DNA of 64,000 bases. Origin: Myxococcales bacterium (GTDB lineage: Bacteria; Myxococcota_C; UBA6777). The translations under genes and the position numbers were made by a program. The notes under the pieces were generated by a model. It was not told the DNA's origin and did no database searches. It worked only from the letters and a program-made list of their open reading frames with translations. The stretch covers positions 186,001-250,000 of the forward strand of contig JACKEL010000009.1 in the NCBI GenBank assembly GCA_020632975.1, in the 5' to 3' direction. Shown piece after piece: positions 25,148-34,205 of the stretch (position 1 is its first letter; every line of letters begins with the position of its first letter).

Positions 25148-26119
25148 ATGCGTGGACTTCGTTGGATGAATGCTACTCTTGCTGTGTGTGCTTTGTGGGT
25201 CCTTGGAGCTTGTGGTCAGGCTCCCCCTCCTCTTGAGCAAGTCGAATCCGACCTCAACAGCCCCTCAGGAACCGTGAGTGGCCCGATGATCAGCGCAAGC
25301 TACAATGGTTACTTGAAAGGCCAAGTGGCCCTCAAACTCGACGCTTTGAGCAAATATGGCCAACTTCCTCAATTCCTTGAAGTCGAAGATGGCCAAGCCC
25401 CCAAAGTGGCGTCTATGCAAGAATACCTGACCCGTTCAGGTATCCCCGCCGCGGCTGTCAAAGCCATGATGCCTTACCTCCCCGTCAACAATGACTACTC
25501 TCTCCGTAAGATCAGCAAAAACGGTGAGTTGGGAACCATCTCCCAACCACAGCTCACCATCGGCTGTTACAGCGGTGACGTCATTGGTTTCGCAAACATC
25601 GCAAACGGAAAAGGCAGCGCAGAGTTGTCCATCGACTTGGGCTGTCTGAAAGAAGGTTCGGGACGCGTTGTGCTTCGCTTTGTTGCTGAAGGCAGCAGCG
25701 CGGGCGGAAAAGTGCGCTTTGAAGTCTTCCTTCAAAACGTATGTGACACAGCTGGAAACTGCGTTGATGGCGGCATGATCTACAACGCAATGGTTGGCAG
25801 CGGCGCAGCAGACATGTTGATGTCGATGTACTTCAAAGCCAAGACCGCAGAAGGCGAGACCGCAGAAGTCAAGCAAGGTATGCGCATCTCCGCAGACGCT
25901 TCCAAGCGTGCAGGCAAGCTCGAAGTCCTCACTTACGCTCGCGATGTCGATGGCAAAGAATACAGCATCGTCATGGGTCTCCAAGCACAAGGCGACCTCG
26001 CAAGCTTCACCATCCGCGGTAACAACGGCGAGTTCTCCTGTTCGACCAGCGATGCTGGCAAAACAGGTTCTTGTACCGCAACCAACGGCGCTGACAGCGT
26101 CACTTGGACCCGTAACTAA
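25148..26119 (+). CDS. Lipoprotein, function unknown
   Basis: Protein of 323 residues with AAAGGAG before the start. A clear lipobox (LWVLGAC) follows a typical signal peptide. Mature sequence: Pro-rich start, then a helical region with QEYLTRSGIPAAAVKAMM, then a beta-rich part with two paired cysteines (VCDTAGNCVDGG) and a closing CSTSDAGKTGSC. The fold is not recognised. It stands alone between a terminator and a phosphatase gene. Codon use looks like its neighbours. Confidence 0.75.
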   Translation: MRGLRWMNATLAVCALWVLGACGQAPPPLEQVESDLNSPSGTVSGPMISASYNGYLKGQVALKLDALSKYGQLPQFLEVEDGQAPKVASMQEYLTRSGIPAAAVKAMMPYLPVNNDYSLRKISKNGELGTISQPQLTIGCYSGDVIGFANIANGKGSAELSIDLGCLKEGSGRVVLRFVAEGSSAGGKVRFEVFLQNVCDTAGNCVDGGMIYNAMVGSGAADMLMSMYFKAKTAEGETAEVKQGMRISADASKRAGKLEVLTYARDVDGKEYSIVMGLQAQGDLASFTIRGNNGEFSCSTSDAGKTGSCTATNGADSVTWTRN

Positions 26120-26224
26120 TCCTTCCCCATCCCCCCCACATCCCCCTTCTATCCGATACTTTCCGACCTTCCTTTGACAGTCCCACTCTTTTCAACAATC
26201 CCCCATCACAGACCGAGGCCCACG

Positions 26225-26737
26225 ATGAAGATCGACTGGCTTTCTTCAACATTGATCCGTCCGCCTGCAAGACTGGGACTTTGCGCGATCCCAGGAAGGA
26301 CAGGCAGCCCTCACGCAACACTCTTGGATTTGGACGCACTTGTCTTTCAGGGCGTGACCCATGTGATCGCCTTTGTAGAACCCAAAGAGTTCGCAAAGAT
26401 GAACCCTCCAGAGTCGCCAGAGGACCGAAAACAAGCGCTTGCCCAGCGAGGTATCGACTTTTTTTATCAGCCTATCCCCGACCAAACGGCCCCAACATTA
26501 CGCCAAACCCGAGAAGTCCTCGAATACATCGAACATGCTCTTCGACGTGACGCAAGCCTTGTTCTGCACTGCTGGGCGGGCTTGGGACGTGCAGGGACCT
26601 TTGCAGCAAGTTATCTCATCTCTCAAGGGTACGGTGCAGAAGAAGCCATCGATCTCATCCGATGGACGCGGCCTTTCTCGATCCAGTCCCCTGAGCAAGA
26701 ACAATTCCTTCGTGATTACGCAGCCACACGCATTTGA
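26225..26737 (+). CDS. Dual-specificity / tyrosine-type phosphatase
   Basis: Protein of 170 residues with the cysteine phosphatase loop HCWAGLGRAGTFAA (HCxxGxxR). The upstream acid loop may be Asp in PIPDQTAP. It lacks a signal peptide, so it is cytoplasmic. Enzymes of this type remove phosphate from phosphotyrosine, phosphoserine or lipids; the target is unknown. The Ser/Thr kinase gene starting at 29869 is on the opposite strand, so a kinase-phosphatase pair is possible but not shown. The start at 26225 is the ATG nearest to the domain, with GAGG upstream; an ATG at 26174 would add 17 residues. Confidence 0.85.
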   Translation: MKIDWLSSTLIRPPARLGLCAIPGRTGSPHATLLDLDALVFQGVTHVIAFVEPKEFAKMNPPESPEDRKQALAQRGIDFFYQPIPDQTAPTLRQTREVLEYIEHALRRDASLVLHCWAGLGRAGTFAASYLISQGYGAEEAIDLIRWTRPFSIQSPEQEQFLRDYAATRI

Positions 26738-26840
26738 AGCCCATCACATCGGGCGAAAAGACATCCCCTTCTCCCTCCAACCTAGCCCCACCCAACAACT
26801 TGGCCCCACCCATAAGACAAAGTCGCATCCAAACAAGCGA

Positions 26841-27653
26841 CTACCAGCGGCTTTTGCTTGAATGGCTGTGGAGCCCAGGTCTTGTCTCCATCCAAGGTAC
26901 ATAAAAAGCTTTTTCGCGGCGCATCTTTGCTGCCGAAAACGAGCAATAACGGGAAACAGAGACAACACGTTGGGCATAGCTTTTTGAAGACCCCCGTCGT
27001 GGGGGCCAGTTCATCGCCATGCAACCGATAAAAACGGGCACAGTGTTGTTGTAAGAGACCGACCCCGCGATCAAACGACGGTGGCTGTAGCCCAAGGTGT
27101 GCAAGGTCTCGTGGAGAATGGTCTTGGCAAGGATGCGCACCCCCAAACGACCGCGGCGATGTTGCTCTGTGAGATAAGACTTGCTGATAAACAAGATCCG
27201 CACATTCAAGGGAGCAAATGCGTTTGTATGTTCGTCAAGCCCGTTGGTTTGGCAAGGAAAGTTCGCTTTACGGTGAAAGGTGTTTGCGATGATCTTGGTG
27301 CGTTTGTACAACAACTTGCGCACCAAGGTGCGACTTCTTCCCTTCATCATCTGCCAGTCGCGCTTTTGCAAGACCAACAAACGAAAGAACGGATCGCGCA
27401 AAACGCGATGAAGGTGTTTGACTGCCTTGCGAAAGACTTCTGCATGGAGTCCATAAAACCCGACAACATGGCACTTTTTCTGATGAAAGTAGTAGATCTT
27501 ATACTTCCGCTCTTTGGTGCCTGCGTTGCGGATACTGTCGAAAGAAAACCATAGCGCACCTGCTTTTCCGCCATAGCACTCTTTGCCTTTGCAAGCGTGC
27601 GCCTCTCTCGTATGACCCAACACTCCACACATCAAAAGGAGGAGTAAGGCCAT
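26841..27653 (-). CDS. Secreted protein with a metzincin-type zinc motif
   Basis: Protein of about 270 residues. A hydrophobic leader (MALLLLLMCGVLG, cleavage near HTREAHA) leads into a Lys/Arg-rich chain. The decisive feature is ILHETLHTLGYSH near residue 190, an exact HExxHxxGxxH zinc signature as in metzincins and related M10/M12/M54-type peptidases. Two cysteine pairs near the N-terminus (ACKGKECYGG and KKCHV) may form disulfides. No Met-turn is obvious, though CMAMNW lies about 30 residues later. The same frame continues upstream under the kinase gene; only the part from 27653 is credible. It follows the kinase on the same strand by 80 bases. Confidence 0.65.
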   Translation of the reverse strand: MALLLLLMCGVLGHTREAHACKGKECYGGKAGALWFSFDSIRNAGTKERKYKIYYFHQKKCHVVGFYGLHAEVFRKAVKHLHRVLRDPFFRLLVLQKRDWQMMKGRSRTLVRKLLYKRTKIIANTFHRKANFPCQTNGLDEHTNAFAPLNVRILFISKSYLTEQHRRGRLGVRILAKTILHETLHTLGYSHRRLIAGSVSYNNTVPVFIGCMAMNWPPRRGSSKSYAQRVVSVSRYCSFSAAKMRREKAFYVPWMETRPGLHSHSSKSRW

Positions 27654-27733
27654 CCTGAAACTGCCTGACAAGAGGCTTATCTTATGATCGCGCGCATCGC
27701 GCAACGCCCCTTGTTCGGCTTTCTTCGCTGCGT

Positions 27734-29869
27734 TCAAGATCTCCCTCCTTTTGCTTCTTGAAGCCTTTCCTTCGCACGTCGCAAAGACCACTCGCGAAAA
27801 AAGACGACACTTCCACCATACCAAATCACAGACAAAGAGATCCCTTGTAGCGGGACCAACAACGAAGGCCAAAACATACACACAAAACCACTCACCAAAC
27901 AGATGAGTGTCGGCCAGAGCAGCCATTTGGCCGCAAAGATCGCAGGGAGCCCAAAAAGCGTCGCAAACAAGAAAAACTCGCCGTGGACACTCTTGTCGAT
28001 GGGGATCTGCGCCCACATCGAAAAAATACGATACCCCAACAAACACGAGGTCCCGATGACCATGGAAGCCACGAACTGACGCGACGCTGCATTTGTGAGA
28101 AGTTTCTTGCGTCTCACCCCAAAGATAAACAACGAACAGATGGAGAAAACCACCAAAGCCACGATAGAGTCCCGATGGCTTGGAAGAGTCCCCTTGGTGT
28201 AATAAGAAAAACTCACAGCAACCGACACGATCGTCGAAAGCGTGGCCATCGACATAAAAAACCACATCTTGGCGCGAGGAGAGTGATAAAAGTCCAGATC
28301 TTCGGAGAGGTATCGCAGCTTCTCTTGTTCTTCTTTTTCGAGGGCGATCTGCTGTTGCAATCGCGCAAGCTTTTCCTGTAGGTCTTCTACAGGGGAAGGC
28401 AACTCTTCGAGCAGGTCTTGGGCTTGGCGAGCATCTTGTCGTTCCAAGGCACGCTCTATCATGCGATGCAAACAACGCTCTAGCCCTGCTTTTGCGCGCG
28501 TATTTTCCGACCAGTCCCGCAAAGCCAACGAAAATCCAAAGCGACACTCTGTAAACAAACGTACCACGTCTCGGGTCGCTCCCCCTAGAGTCTCGGAGTT
28601 TTCCGCTTGTTCTTTTGAGATCGCTTTGTCGAGTTCTTCCAAAAGCAGCCAAGCTTGTTCGCAGATCTTGTTGGCTTCGCGACGACGAAGGAACTCCTTC
28701 AAAGCGAAGCGCAAAGCTTGTGCATTGGGGAAACGCTGGGCAGGATCGATCGACAACGCTCGAAGACAGATCTCCACAAGCCCCGTAGGTATCGTCGTGG
28801 GAAAAGACTTTTCCTCCAAAAAGATCGAGAAGAGGATGTCTTGCATATTTTGGCCGCGATGAGGAGGTCTCCCGATAAGGATCTCATACAAAGTCGCACC
28901 CAAAAGATAGACATCTGTGCGTTCATCAATGTACTTGATATCGCCCAACAACATCTCAGGTGCTATGTAGGCCAAGGTCCCCACCAAGGCTTGTCCTTTG
29001 GTTTGTTGGGCTTCTGGGGAGAGGACATTCATGGCTTTGGACTCTTCCAAAAGCTCTGTCGCGATCCCCCAGTCCAACAAACAAACCTCACCAAAAGCCC
29101 CTATCATCACGTTGGCGGGCTTGATATCGCGGTGGACGATCCCTTGGCTATGCGCAAAAGACAACGCATTGCATAACTCTGTCAGGATCTCCAAATGGTA
29201 CTCCAAGGGCTCCCCACCCTCCTGTAACTTGCGGTACCAAAAAGGATGCTTTGGTTCGTGTAGAAGGGTTTGCCAACTTTCCCCATCCACGCGCTTCATC
29301 ACGAGGCTAAGCGCGCCTTCTTCGTCGCATCCTAAGGTATGCACAGGAACGATATTGGGGTGCTCCAAAGAGCCCGTAATTTGGGCTTCTTTTAACAACA
29401 AGGCACGAGAGATATCGTTGTTTTGTGAATGGATCTTTTGTCGTTTGATCGCAACACGGCGCTGAAGTCCCCGCTGTACGGCTTCTTGCACCACCCCCAT
29501 CCCACCTTCTCCCAAGGTATGCAGGATCTCAAACTCTTCCCCAACCCAAGTATCCGTAAGAGACAAGCCTTTGCGCAAAAATCGAAAGTTGGGCAAAGAG
29601 GCGGAGCTTGGTTGAGGGAGTTTTTGTGATAGGTCGATGGGGTGGATGTCTGAGGAGTTTCGCGCTTGAGAAGGCGTAGAGGACGTATGTTCAGAAGCAG
29701 AAGAATGGATCGTGGTTGTCCAAAGTGCTTCGCCCGTGCCTTGTTGGGTCCATCGTTCATAATTGATGGTATCGCCCAAGGATTCTTGTACAGAAACACT
29801 AGGCCAGCACACGACTTGCGTAAGTGCGGTGATGAGCGGGTGCGGGGTAGATTGTTCAGAGAGTTCCAT
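27734..29869 (-). CDS. Hanks-type Ser/Thr protein kinase with membrane-spanning C-terminal region
   Basis: Protein of 711 residues starting at 29869, with AAGG eight bases upstream. The kinase domain (about 105-390) has GEGGMGVVQEA (P-loop), VAIKRQ (catalytic Lys), HRDIKPANVM (catalytic loop), LLDWGIATEL (DWG replacing DFG), GTLAYIAPEM and DVYLLGATLYEILIGRPP. A helical, Glu-rich region with coiled-coil potential (about 400-510) leads to about six transmembrane helices (about 525-690). The N-terminal 100 residues are Ser/Thr/Gln-rich and may be regulatory. The DWG variant occurs in a subset of active bacterial kinases, so loss of activity is not implied. The metzincin-motif gene follows downstream. 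Confidence 0.92.
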   Translation of the reverse strand: MELSEQSTPHPLITALTQVVCWPSVSVQESLGDTINYERWTQQGTGEALWTTTIHSSASEHTSSTPSQARNSSDIHPIDLSQKLPQPSSASLPNFRFLRKGLSLTDTWVGEEFEILHTLGEGGMGVVQEAVQRGLQRRVAIKRQKIHSQNNDISRALLLKEAQITGSLEHPNIVPVHTLGCDEEGALSLVMKRVDGESWQTLLHEPKHPFWYRKLQEGGEPLEYHLEILTELCNALSFAHSQGIVHRDIKPANVMIGAFGEVCLLDWGIATELLEESKAMNVLSPEAQQTKGQALVGTLAYIAPEMLLGDIKYIDERTDVYLLGATLYEILIGRPPHRGQNMQDILFSIFLEEKSFPTTIPTGLVEICLRALSIDPAQRFPNAQALRFALKEFLRRREANKICEQAWLLLEELDKAISKEQAENSETLGGATRDVVRLFTECRFGFSLALRDWSENTRAKAGLERCLHRMIERALERQDARQAQDLLEELPSPVEDLQEKLARLQQQIALEKEEQEKLRYLSEDLDFYHSPRAKMWFFMSMATLSTIVSVAVSFSYYTKGTLPSHRDSIVALVVFSICSLFIFGVRRKKLLTNAASRQFVASMVIGTSCLLGYRIFSMWAQIPIDKSVHGEFFLFATLFGLPAIFAAKWLLWPTLICLVSGFVCMFWPSLLVPLQGISLSVIWYGGSVVFFREWSLRRAKERLQEAKGGRS

Positions 29870-29959
29870 ATCGCTCGCCTTTGCCAGAAGATCAAACATC
29901 TCCAAGAGTTGAAGACTCCGACCTTAGCACAAAGATAGAGCGATGGCGAGAGCGACATC

Positions 29960-31357
29960 TCAATCTTCAGGGGGCTCGCCTGCGGGGGCCATCTTGACGA
30001 TGCGGGGATCAAAACGCGCGACCACGTCCACAAGATCCGTCTGCGCGCCCATGACTTCTTCGATATCTTTATACACAAAGGGTACTTCGTCGATCCCAGC
30101 GCTCAGCAAGGTCACGCCCTTTTTGCGAAGTTCCTTTTTGACAGCAGACCAAGCAAAAGTCTCCTTGGCCTTTTTGCGCGACATCAATCGACCCGCCCCA
30201 TGTGACGCGCTTTTGAGGGAGTTGGGTTCTCCCTTGCCCGACACCACATAAGCAGGCGTCGACATCGACCCAGGGATGATCCCCAAGACGCCCGCTCCTG
30301 CGGGGGTTGCGCCTTTGCGGTGAACATACACTTCTTTACCATCGTGGATCTCACGCCATGCAAAGTTGTGATGGTTTTCGATATCCGCCAAGACCTTCAC
30401 ACCAAGGGCTTTTTGAATCGATCGATGGATTACAGCATGGTTTGCAGCCGCGTACTCTCCCATCAGTTGCATCGCAGCCCAGTACTCTTGGCCTTCAGAG
30501 CGATCCATCTCCAACCAAGCAAGATGGCGCAGTTCTTTTGGCAACTCAGGATGCAGATCCATCGCAAGCTTCGAGTAATGCGAGGCAACGGAAGCCCCTG
30601 CACCACGGCTACCACTGTGCGAAAGCAACGCAAGGTACACACCAGGCGCCAACGAAAGCTCATTTTCCGCTTCTTCGATGGTCAGGGTTCCAAACTCGAC
30701 AAAGTGGTTTCCAGAACCGCTACTTCCAAGCTGTTTTCGGGCTTTGTCTTTGGAGCGGCGCGTGACTTCGGTGACACCCCAGTCTTGGTCCATCACTTCA
30801 TGATCGTGTGGGATGCGAAAGCTGGCCCCGATCCCAAAACGCGTTTCGTCTTCAAGGACGCGCATCAAACGATCTTTTTCGCCTTCGATCGCAGCAGCAG
30901 GAAGGTCCAAGACCGTGAGCTTCATACGACAAGCGATATCAACGCCCACTGCGTAAGGAATCACCGCACCTTCCGTCGCCAACACCCCACCAATCGGCAA
31001 ACCATAGCCAACGTGGGCGTCAGGCATCAAAGCGCCCGATACTGCGACAGGAAGACGACAAGCATTTTGCATTTGTTTGATGGCTTCGGCTTCGAGATCC
31101 TTGCCCCACTGTTGCCAAGGTGCGGGTTCCTCGCGTTCAATAAAGACGCCTTCCCCTTCCCCGATGATGTGGCGCGCCAAGATTCCAAAAAACCGATCAT
31201 CGACATGATCCGCAGGAGAAGCGGCCAAAGCTTGCAAGGTCGCTCGCACCTGTTTCTTTTTTACCCCCAAAAGCTGCGCCTCTCGCGCAAGCTGTTTGGC
31301 GAGTTTGACGCACTCGCCGCCAGGGATCCCCAAGTTCTCTAATTCGCGTGGTTTCAT
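29960..31357 (-). CDS. rtcB: RtcB family RNA ligase
   Basis: Protein of 465 residues. RtcB joins a 3'-phosphate or 2',3'-cyclic phosphate RNA end to a 5'-OH end using GTP and Mn2+. Signature blocks: MPDAHVGYGLPIGGVLA, YAVGVDIACRMKL (metal Cys), GSGNHFVEF, LSHSGSRGAGA, IPGSMSTPAYVVSG and SASHGAGRLMSRKKA, whose His accepts GMP. All expected ligands are present. The ATG at 31357 is used; AAAGGA lies 12 bases away. No archease or RtcR gene adjoins it. It lies 11 kb from the Y RNA/Ro60-like genes and 31 kb from rtcA in this window, so the RNA repair set is scattered rather than in one operon. Confidence 0.93.
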   Translation of the reverse strand: MKPRELENLGIPGGECVKLAKQLAREAQLLGVKKKQVRATLQALAASPADHVDDRFFGILARHIIGEGEGVFIEREEPAPWQQWGKDLEAEAIKQMQNACRLPVAVSGALMPDAHVGYGLPIGGVLATEGAVIPYAVGVDIACRMKLTVLDLPAAAIEGEKDRLMRVLEDETRFGIGASFRIPHDHEVMDQDWGVTEVTRRSKDKARKQLGSSGSGNHFVEFGTLTIEEAENELSLAPGVYLALLSHSGSRGAGASVASHYSKLAMDLHPELPKELRHLAWLEMDRSEGQEYWAAMQLMGEYAAANHAVIHRSIQKALGVKVLADIENHHNFAWREIHDGKEVYVHRKGATPAGAGVLGIIPGSMSTPAYVVSGKGEPNSLKSASHGAGRLMSRKKAKETFAWSAVKKELRKKGVTLLSAGIDEVPFVYKDIEEVMGAQTDLVDVVARFDPRIVKMAPAGEPPED

Positions 31358-31477
31358 CAAGACGATGTATCCTTTGTTTGCAAACGACCATCGCGCGCCA
31401 TCCCAACGGACACAGCAAGGTCGCCACTTTGGGCAGACAGACGCATCACCCACAAAGATAGTTCATACGACTTTTTC

Positions 31478-34024
31478 TTAGTCTTCGGAAAAAAGAAGCT
31501 CCTGATCTTTTTCTCGCCATTGTTGGACGTGCTCTTGCGTCTGCTGAAGCTCCGCAAAGAGCGTGCGTAGCTGCTCGCCCATCCACGAACAACACGCAAC
31601 GCGTGCCTCACGCTCAAGTTGTTGAGCGATAGACTCGGGATGAAGGCCATCACCGAGCGCGTGGCTGACTTGGAGTTCTTGGGCTGCCACCAGTGCCTGA
31701 AAGATCGTGTTTGGTTCTTGGACCGCGCGCGGGCGCAAGATCAACTGGAGAAACTGCATCAGCTGATAGATGCTGTTGATGCGTGGTGTCGAAAAGTGTT
31801 CTTGTTGGTTACGCAACAACAACGTATCCCAAAAGACGCCTGTGACTTCCGCATAAAGTTGTTGCATCTCGTGGCTTGCACGTTGTCCTTTGCGCCAAGA
31901 CTCGCGTGTTGCGACGATATCTTCAAGCACAAGACCAGGCCAAGGCCCGAAGCGTTCGAGGTGCATCCCGATCAGATGCGTGGCCAGACGCAACAAGAAA
32001 CGTTCTTTCCACGGATCTTCCCACACCTTGGAACACAAGATCTCGACAAGCGAAGAAGCTTTAGAAAAAGTCTCTTCTTTCACAAAGACCGCTTGTATCG
32101 AGGCCAACGAGTGTTGCTGCGCTTTGATCCACGCCAACCAATTCGCTGCCTCGTCTTCTGTGCAAGCAGACTCCAAAACGTCCATATCTTCGGGCTTTAA
32201 GGGATGGCCTGCCATCGTCAACAAAGCCCCCGACAAAGACTGAAGCAGCGGTAGATTCATCTGCAAGATCGGCGTACACAACGCTTCAACATCTTCTTGC
32301 AACCAAGTCGGTGCGCCATCACCAAGCCATCGAAACATCCGACGTAATGCATCAGACCACAGAAACAACATCTTCCTGTCGGACAGCAACGCCCGAAACA
32401 ACGAGCGCATCGGCTGAGTATGTCCCAAAAGCAGCAAGATCCGTCCCGCAAGCAAGCGGATCTCGTACTCTGCGTGCTTTAGAAACTCCCCCAACAAAGA
32501 CAAACGCTCAGGTTGCCGACAAGCGTCCAAAAAGGCAGCGCTCTGATGCCAAGCTAACGTCCAAGAGGCCGCACCTTCCGAAGACTCAGGCGGAGACAGA
32601 GAAGAGACACCCCCTCCTTGCGCAAGTCCCGCAAAGATCAAGGCGATCTCCAAGTTGCGTTCGAGACCCATCAAGACGCCATGCGCAAGCTCAGTGTCCG
32701 AACTTCGCACAGCCGCCCGCAACATGCGGCTTAACTCTTCTTCGCGGGGTTGACGCCCGATGGCCTCGGCTGCTGCGTGGCGCAATGACCAACTCACATC
32801 CTCCGCGATCAAGACGTATCCCATGGGCTCGCGCAAACGCAGCGGGTCCAACTGTCCAGAAGAATCGATGGTATCGATCAAACGAAACAACAGCGGTTCT
32901 GCCCAGCGGTGTAAGGCCAAACGACGCTCATTGTCTGAAAGTGTATCAGGAAAAAGCTGTGGATCGATTTGACGAAGCGCGGGCTGGGGTTGTTGTCCAC
33001 TGCTAGGGAGCCAAGCAGGACAACGGTTCCGCAGCAACAAGCGAAAACTAACGGGCGCACGACGCGCCACCCAAAGCTCCCAAGCTTGTCGAAAGAAAAA
33101 GGCGAGATCTGCACAAAGCTCACTGCCCAAACGCCCCGTCCGCCCGACCGCACCGATGATCTGTTCCAATCGCTCGGGGTCGCGTTCATAAAGTAGAGTC
33201 CGCAGCACTTGGAGCGTCCCTTGGGGTGCTTCGTGCGCGACATTACAAAGCGTCCCCAACATCAAAGCAAACAAGCCACCCTCTCGCACATGCGGAAGCT
33301 GCGAGAACAAGCCTGCTTGGCCTTTTTCGACATGCCCCAAACGAATCAAAAGCGCGGATGCTGCGCAGATGATCTCAGGGGTGTCGCCATCCCGTTGGGT
33401 CTGCTCCAAGATCCCCATCGCTTCGGCATCTTGGGTCTGGCTCCATAACGCCGCAGCGCAGACCATGCGTGTCGTGGTGCCCTCGCTCTGCATCCCTTCG
33501 CGCAAGATTGCATGCACGCGCGGCCCCATCTTGCAAAGCGACTCCACAAAAAAGAACAACAGATAGCGTCCACGTTCTTCGATCAGATCGCGGATAATCC
33601 GAGCATTTTCTTCCAAGGGCTCCAACGTCGCCAAGCACCCCAGCAAAAAATACAAAGGCATCTCATAGACTTGTTGAAGCGAGCGCACCAAACTATCGCG
33701 TAAAGGCTGAGCCTGACGCCCCAAAGAGTGCAAGACAAAACTCGCATTGACCAGCAACTCATATTGCGGAGACAACAGCGCCCCCACCAAGGTCTCTTCA
33801 AAGGCTTTTACGTCAGGCCCAACGAGCGAAAAAGCTTCCGCTGCCTCGACTTGGACTCGTAGCGAAGGATCTTCCAATGCAACGCGCAGCAACTCTCCCG
33901 CCACCTCTCGCGCTTGGTGTCCCAACACACGCAAGCCCCGCACACTCGCGTAACGCACCTCACTTTTTTCGCTCGACAAACCTTGACGAAAACGCTCGAT
34001 ATCTTCCACCATACGCGCCACCAA
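31478..34024 (-). CDS. Large HEAT-repeat protein
   Basis: Protein of about 848 residues. The N-terminal 300 residues are clear HEAT/ARM-like helical pairs (VRYASVRGLRVLGHQAREVA, VQVEAAEAFSLVGPDVKAF); later parts are helical and rich in Leu, with further repeat-like segments (SWSLRHAAAEAIGRQPREEEL). No signal peptide or membrane span is seen, so it is probably a cytoplasmic scaffold. I chose TTG 34024 because AGGAGGG lies seven bases upstream; an ATG at 34105 adds 27 residues but lacks a site, and an ATG at 34012 removes four. It lies downstream of rtcB's start on the same strand and is divergent from the extensin-like gene. Confidence 0.8.
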   Translation of the reverse strand: MVARMVEDIERFRQGLSSEKSEVRYASVRGLRVLGHQAREVAGELLRVALEDPSLRVQVEAAEAFSLVGPDVKAFEETLVGALLSPQYELLVNASFVLHSLGRQAQPLRDSLVRSLQQVYEMPLYFLLGCLATLEPLEENARIIRDLIEERGRYLLFFFVESLCKMGPRVHAILREGMQSEGTTTRMVCAAALWSQTQDAEAMGILEQTQRDGDTPEIICAASALLIRLGHVEKGQAGLFSQLPHVREGGLFALMLGTLCNVAHEAPQGTLQVLRTLLYERDPERLEQIIGAVGRTGRLGSELCADLAFFFRQAWELWVARRAPVSFRLLLRNRCPAWLPSSGQQPQPALRQIDPQLFPDTLSDNERRLALHRWAEPLLFRLIDTIDSSGQLDPLRLREPMGYVLIAEDVSWSLRHAAAEAIGRQPREEELSRMLRAAVRSSDTELAHGVLMGLERNLEIALIFAGLAQGGGVSSLSPPESSEGAASWTLAWHQSAAFLDACRQPERLSLLGEFLKHAEYEIRLLAGRILLLLGHTQPMRSLFRALLSDRKMLFLWSDALRRMFRWLGDGAPTWLQEDVEALCTPILQMNLPLLQSLSGALLTMAGHPLKPEDMDVLESACTEDEAANWLAWIKAQQHSLASIQAVFVKEETFSKASSLVEILCSKVWEDPWKERFLLRLATHLIGMHLERFGPWPGLVLEDIVATRESWRKGQRASHEMQQLYAEVTGVFWDTLLLRNQQEHFSTPRINSIYQLMQFLQLILRPRAVQEPNTIFQALVAAQELQVSHALGDGLHPESIAQQLEREARVACCSWMGEQLRTLFAELQQTQEHVQQWREKDQELLFSED

Positions 34025-34205
34025 GTACGCTCCCTCCTCTCCGACTTTTTCGCCCCCATGTTGTACCCTCCCACTTGTTCGCGCGGTGGAGGACGAGGCG
34101 TCCATCTACACAACATAACGCGGCCCTCGCTCAAAAGCGAGAACTCGGCCCGCACAAAGCATATAAGCTTTTCAAGCTTCCCTTTTTCGACGGGAGTCAC
34201 GGGAT

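Noticed and set aside
27654..28652. N-terminal 330 codons of the frame ending at 26841
   Set aside because: This part is antisense-phase overlap inside the kinase gene, with Arg/Cys-rich nonsense; only the part from 27653 carries a leader and the zinc motif.
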